Assembly: GCA_002197545.1 (NCBI GenBank)
Contig: NFUO01000066.1
Span: forward strand, 1 to 64,000
Reading direction: 5' to 3'
DNA from: Acidobacteria subdivision 2 bacterium RH1 MAG20
Lineage (GTDB): Bacteria > Acidobacteriota > Terriglobia > Terriglobales > Acidobacteriaceae
DNA: 64,000 nt
The position numbers and the translations under genes are program-made. Below, one piece after another: positions 60,465-64,000 of this stretch (position 1 is the stretch's first letter; each line of letters starts with the position of its first letter). Below the pieces are notes generated by a model, which saw nothing but the letters and a program-made list of their open reading frames with translations, did no database searches and was not told the origin of the DNA.

Positions 60465-61790
60465 ATGAATCGCCGTGGTTTTAATCAAATGTTTGTGGGT
60501 ATGCTCGGAGCATCGCCTATGAGACTTTCTTCAGCACAGCCTATGGGGCCTATGGAAAAATCGACTCGGGTTCCGCATTCATTGCCTCTGGAGACGCTGC
60601 GCGATCAGTATCAAAAATATCTCTTTGCCGACTACCTGCCCTTTCATGAGCGGTATGTGATTGATCACCAGTTTGGCGGGTTTATGTGTACTGTGCTGCC
60701 AAATGGCGAACGCGTCGCCGACGATAAGCCAACCTGGTATCAGAGCCGCGGTATGTGGGTCTACAGCTTTCTCTATAACAACTTCGGCCGCGACCAGAAA
60801 TATCTGGATATCGCTCAGGGAGCACACCGGCTCATCGAGCGCAGTAGGCCGCAGGAACCTGATGAGTTTTGGCCCAAGTTGTTGCACCGTGATGGCAGCC
60901 CCGCAGGCCCACCTGACCATGAACTCTATGGTGACATATTCATCGCGGAGGGACTGGTCGAACTATCCAAAGCGACTGATGAAAAGAAATACTGGGACGA
61001 CGCGAAGGAGATCGTGCTCAAGTGTGTGCGCAGGTACGATCGCGAAGACTACAACCCAAAGATCGGCGAGACTTATCTGGGGCTCGGTGCGAGGCCATTT
61101 CCGGGAGCAAGGATCGAGGGTGTTTGGATGGTGCTGATTCGTACAACGACCCAGATGCTGGAAATGCAGCCTGATCCGGAGTTGGAAGCGCTTTCGCATC
61201 GCTCGGCCGATTCACTCCTGAATCACCATTTCAATCCGCGCTTTGAACTTCTGAACGAGCTCATCAATCATGACCTGTCTCGCCCGGCAAACGAATATGA
61301 ACAGCTCGTCTATGCAGGACATGCCATTGAAACCTTGTGGATGGTCCTGTATGAAGCGTTACGCCGGGGTGATAAGCAACTCTTCGATCGCGGCGCAGGT
61401 TTGTTTCGGCGTCATTGCGATGTGGCGAGAGATCGCGTCTATGGCGGCTTGCTGCGCAATCTCAAGAACGTTGACGAAAATGCCTGGACTCTCGATAAGA
61501 CACTCTTTCCCCATCAGGAAGCACTCACCGGTTCGATCTGCCTTATTGAACAAACGGGAGACCCGTGGGCTGTGGACTTTTATTCCGATCTCTATCAGTA
61601 CACGCGGACAAAGTTTTCCATGGAGAGCATTGAGTCGCCACTGTGGCAGGTGAGCGGGGACAGGCAGGTTACTCTCAACCCCAAGATGACGCGAGCCGAG
61701 AACTATCATCAGCCTCGCTTTCTCATGCTGAATCTGTTGGCGATTGAGCGAATGATCAAGAGAAATGGAACACCTGTGCGGAACGCTTAA
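60465..61790 (+). CDS. AGE-family (N-acylglucosamine 2-epimerase-like) protein, probably exported
   Basis: 441 residues from ATG 60465. The N-terminus NRRGFNQMFVGMLG resembles a twin-arginine signal, though it is short of a classical motif. The (alpha/alpha)6 barrel shows WYQSRGMWVYSFLYNNFG, EFWPKLLHRDGSP, HAIETLWMVLYEALRRGD and FPHQEALTGS, matching AGE superfamily sugar isomerases and epimerases such as those on mannose, glucosamine or cellobiose. Catalytic histidines probably include those in HAIET and FPHQE. It may convert a released sugar in the periplasm. Confidence 0.8.
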   Translation: MNRRGFNQMFVGMLGASPMRLSSAQPMGPMEKSTRVPHSLPLETLRDQYQKYLFADYLPFHERYVIDHQFGGFMCTVLPNGERVADDKPTWYQSRGMWVYSFLYNNFGRDQKYLDIAQGAHRLIERSRPQEPDEFWPKLLHRDGSPAGPPDHELYGDIFIAEGLVELSKATDEKKYWDDAKEIVLKCVRRYDREDYNPKIGETYLGLGARPFPGARIEGVWMVLIRTTTQMLEMQPDPELEALSHRSADSLLNHHFNPRFELLNELINHDLSRPANEYEQLVYAGHAIETLWMVLYEALRRGDKQLFDRGAGLFRRHCDVARDRVYGGLLRNLKNVDENAWTLDKTLFPHQEALTGSICLIEQTGDPWAVDFYSDLYQYTRTKFSMESIESPLWQVSGDRQVTLNPKMTRAENYHQPRFLMLNLLAIERMIKRNGTPVRNA

Positions 61791-62080
61791 GACCACTGTC
61801 AACCCGCGTCTGCCGGGTCCCCCGATGGTTGCGCTTTTGGATGGAAGATCTGGTCGGATAGTTTATTGGTTGCGCTTCAGGGGAGATTCATCGATAGGCC
61901 ATGCGTGACTTTGGCTGGGCTGAGATTTAGGTGTTAACCTTCCCAAGGCCCGCTCAATAATATGGATCTCTAGATTTTGTGGTGGTTGGAGTCAAGAGGA
62001 ACGCATTGGGCTCGTGGGGATTTGAAGAGCGCGGCTAAATTCTATTCTGCAGAACACCCACATTTATTTTAGAAAAAGTG
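61791..62080. other. Spacer upstream of the last TonB receptor
   Basis: 290 bases without a gene. A weak stem (ACCCG/CGGGT) near 61801-61818 follows the AGE gene but lacks a T-run. The remainder precedes the promoter at 62081. Confidence 0.45.
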
Positions 62081-62109
62081 TTGACATGATTTTCGATCTT
62101 GCTAATAAT
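62081..62109 (+). promoter_or_regulatory. Strong sigma-70-like promoter of the TonB receptor
   Basis: TTGACA at 62081-62086 and TAATAAT at 62103-62109, spacer 16-17. The start codon lies about 130 bases downstream, leaving a long leader. Confidence 0.75.
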
Positions 62110-62113
62110 GTGT

Positions 62114-62137
62114 CATCTCATAAGAGATTTTGAGATG
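62114..62137. promoter_or_regulatory. Inverted repeat in the leader of the TonB receptor
   Basis: CATCTCA (62114-62120) and TGAGATG (62131-62137) are separated by ten bases containing a third AGAGAT-type half-site. It lies just after the predicted transcription start, a typical repressor position. Confidence 0.55.
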
Positions 62138-62240
62138 CGCTCAGCTCTGTGTGTAGTTCTTGTGTGCAGAATATAGAGATTGCCTGCCGAATTTTCGATG
62201 ATGTACTAATTTTCTACCTATTCCATCAAGGAGACGACAA

Positions 62241-64000
62241 TTGCGAAAATTGTGCGCAGGCATTCTCTTTATTTATTTTAGCGGTATGGTGGCATGGGCT
62301 CAGCAAACCTCAACGATCCTGGGGACAGTCAAGGACCAGTCCGGTGCCGTGGTTGCAGGCGCAGGGATAGGCGCCGTAAGCATCGATACCAATTTGCAGC
62401 GGACGACAACTACAAGTTCGTCTGGAGAATATCAACTCTCCAGTCTTCCTCCAGGGAGATATCGATTGCAAGTCACTATGTCGGGCTTTAAGACATCGAT
62501 AGTCGAGGGAGTGAAGGCAGATGTCGGACAGCAGGCGCGTGTCGACTTTGCATTGCTGATAGGTACGGCCAGCCAGCAGGTAGAGGTGAGCACCAAACAG
62601 CCGGTGCTCCAGACCACAGATGCGCAGGTCGGTAATGTCGTGGAAAATGCAACGATAGTTGGTCTGCCCCTGAACGGGAGAAATTTTACCCAGTTGAATC
62701 TGTTGATTCCGGGAGTGACTACCGGCTCCGCAAACAACATCGTCACAAGAAACGGCTATGGCGCCCGCGCAAGCGGAGTGTCCTTCAGCGTGAATGGTCA
62801 GCGGTCGACAAATGATTCCTTCATCCTGGATGGAATCAACTTCGACGAACCGGAGATCGGGGCTGATGCCTTCAGTCCCTCGATTGACTCGATTCAGGAG
62901 TTTCGCGTTCAGACGAGTAACTTCAGCGCAGAGTTCGGCGCAATGGCAGGCGGACAGATCAACATGGTCACAAAATCTGGAGCCAATACCGCGCACGGCG
63001 ATCTCTATGAGTTTCTAAGAAACGACAGTCTTGATGCGCGTAACTATTTTGCGCGAAGCGCCAAACCTCCCCTTAAAAGAAATCAATTTGGCGGTACAAT
63101 CGGCGGACGAATTATTCGAGACAAGCTGTACTACTTCGGAAGCTATGAAGGAACGCGGCTTTCAACCGGGATCACGCAGACTGGCCTGGTACCTACCGCC
63201 GCGCAGGCATCCGGAGATATGTCGTACCTTCTCGCGCAAGGAATTTAGTTGAAAAACCCCTTTTCCGGGCAGCCGGTACCTGGAGACATGATTCCGGTGT
63301 CGGACATCAATCCCATCACTTCAACGATTCTGAAGAAGTATGTCCCGGCAGGAAATACGACTGCTAATGGATATAACTATGTATCTAGCAATCCAAATCG
63401 TATCAATACCAACCAATATCTTGCCCGTGTCGATTACAACGCCGCGCTGAAAGACACCTTCTTTGGTCGATATATTATCGAAAAAAGCAGCAATGCCCAA
63501 CCTAAGTTTTTTCCGACGGACGGCCTGACCGAAAGCCCGGAGGGCTACGGCGCCGCGGCAGGCTGGACGCATGTATTCAACGATCACGTCTTGAATGAAT
63601 TGAAGCTCGGCCTCACGCACTTCCTTGAGGCTCTGCAATTGGCAAACGCCGGTAAAAACGACGTGGTGAGTCAACTCGGCATGACCGGTCTTTGCGAAGA
63701 TCCGGCGTGCTGGGGCGTTCCGACGATGTCTGTCAGCGGTTTTGCAGTTTTTGGAGAGCATGGTTACAGCGGCCCGAACGCAGGAGGCGCGGGTGGGGCC
63801 TTCAAGTCAGGGCCGGTGAGTTGGCGCAGTGCGCTGTTTCAGGCGAGTGACTCGCTCTACTGGACTCACAATGCTCATAGCATTCGGTTTGGCATGGAAT
63901 ATGATGCCAGGCGCTTTAGTTACAAAGAAGCACTCTACCCACGCGGAATCTTTACCTTTGACGGCAGGTTCAGCTCACCGACGGGAAGCCCCAATGCGAA
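62241..64000 (+). pseudogene. TonB-dependent receptor, Oar-like, interrupted by an in-frame TAG and running off the window
   Basis: Starts at TTG 62241 with AGGAG seven bases upstream; signal peptide to about AWAQQ. A carboxypeptidase-regulatory-like domain (about 24-105) and plug with PLNGRNFTQLNLLIPGV follow, then the first barrel strands. At 63246-63248 the frame meets TAG (LLAQGI-stop-LKNPF). Beyond it the same frame stays open for 250 codons to the window edge with perfectly typical receptor sequence (PGDMIPVSDINPITSTILKK and onward), so nothing is deleted. It may be a nonsense mutant (a C-to-T change from CAG would do), a read-through site or a base-call error. A TTG directly after the stop has AAGGA upstream, so re-initiation is conceivable but would lack export signals. 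Confidence 0.85.

Noticed and set aside
1..64000. CRISPR arrays, prophage or integrase genes
   Set aside because: No regularly spaced repeats, phage structural genes or integrase-like frames were seen; the only mobile unit found is the 869-bp element.

Overview
The window looks like a chromosomal segment of a soil Acidobacteriota, probably Acidobacteriaceae (Terriglobus/Granulicella/Edaphobacter-like). The evidence is three Oar-type TonB-dependent receptors with N-terminal carboxypeptidase-regulatory-like domains, secreted plant-polysaccharide enzymes, toast-rack membrane proteins beside an ECF sigma factor, and a moderately high G+C content. The taxon is inferred from gene content only.

Layout. 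Positions 1-111 hold the 3' end of a 5S rRNA gene and its terminator. From 0.3 to 38 kb lie mostly housekeeping and stress genes: a serine hydrolase; an ECF sigma/anti-sigma/membrane-protein operon; SodC; an S10 peptidase; trpD-ybjQ-tdk; a TonB receptor; an MFS transporter; sucCD; ndk; an SGNH esterase; galM with a 3-oxoacid CoA-transferase pair; tRNA-Cys; two Prx6-type peroxiredoxins; a PhzF-like protein; a receiver protein; recG; a HigBA-like toxin-antitoxin pair; an ABC-2 exporter; an M24 peptidase; and an EAL-PAS protein.

From 38 to 64 kb is a polysaccharide and sugar-acid utilisation region. It has a GH88/105 unsaturated rhamnogalacturonyl hydrolase, a SASA-type acetylesterase, a GH39 glycosidase, a GH78 alpha-L-rhamnosidase and a TonB receptor. 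The receptor is followed by a tight catabolic run (DUF1537 kinase, PdxA-like dehydrogenase, sodium/solute symporter, HpcH/HpaI aldolase, iron-type alcohol dehydrogenase), then an IclR regulator, a BNR/sialidase-like protein, an AraC regulator with a zinc alcohol dehydrogenase, and an AGE-family epimerase. Together these suggest deacetylation and depolymerisation of a pectic (rhamnogalacturonan-type) polymer outside the cytoplasm, import of products, and conversion of acid sugars to triose phosphates and C2/C3 aldehydes.

Two observations stand out. First, positions 34235-35103 form an 869-bp element with perfect 17-bp terminal inverted repeats and an exact 8-bp target-site duplication (AGCCGTTT). 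It carries no transposase, only one gene for a small membrane-anchored coiled-coil protein of unknown function. Second, the TonB receptor at the right end is interrupted by an in-frame amber codon at 63246-63248 but stays open for 250 more codons to the window edge. Several clean palindromic operators, hairpins and two small membrane genes of under 60 codons were also found by reading the sequence.
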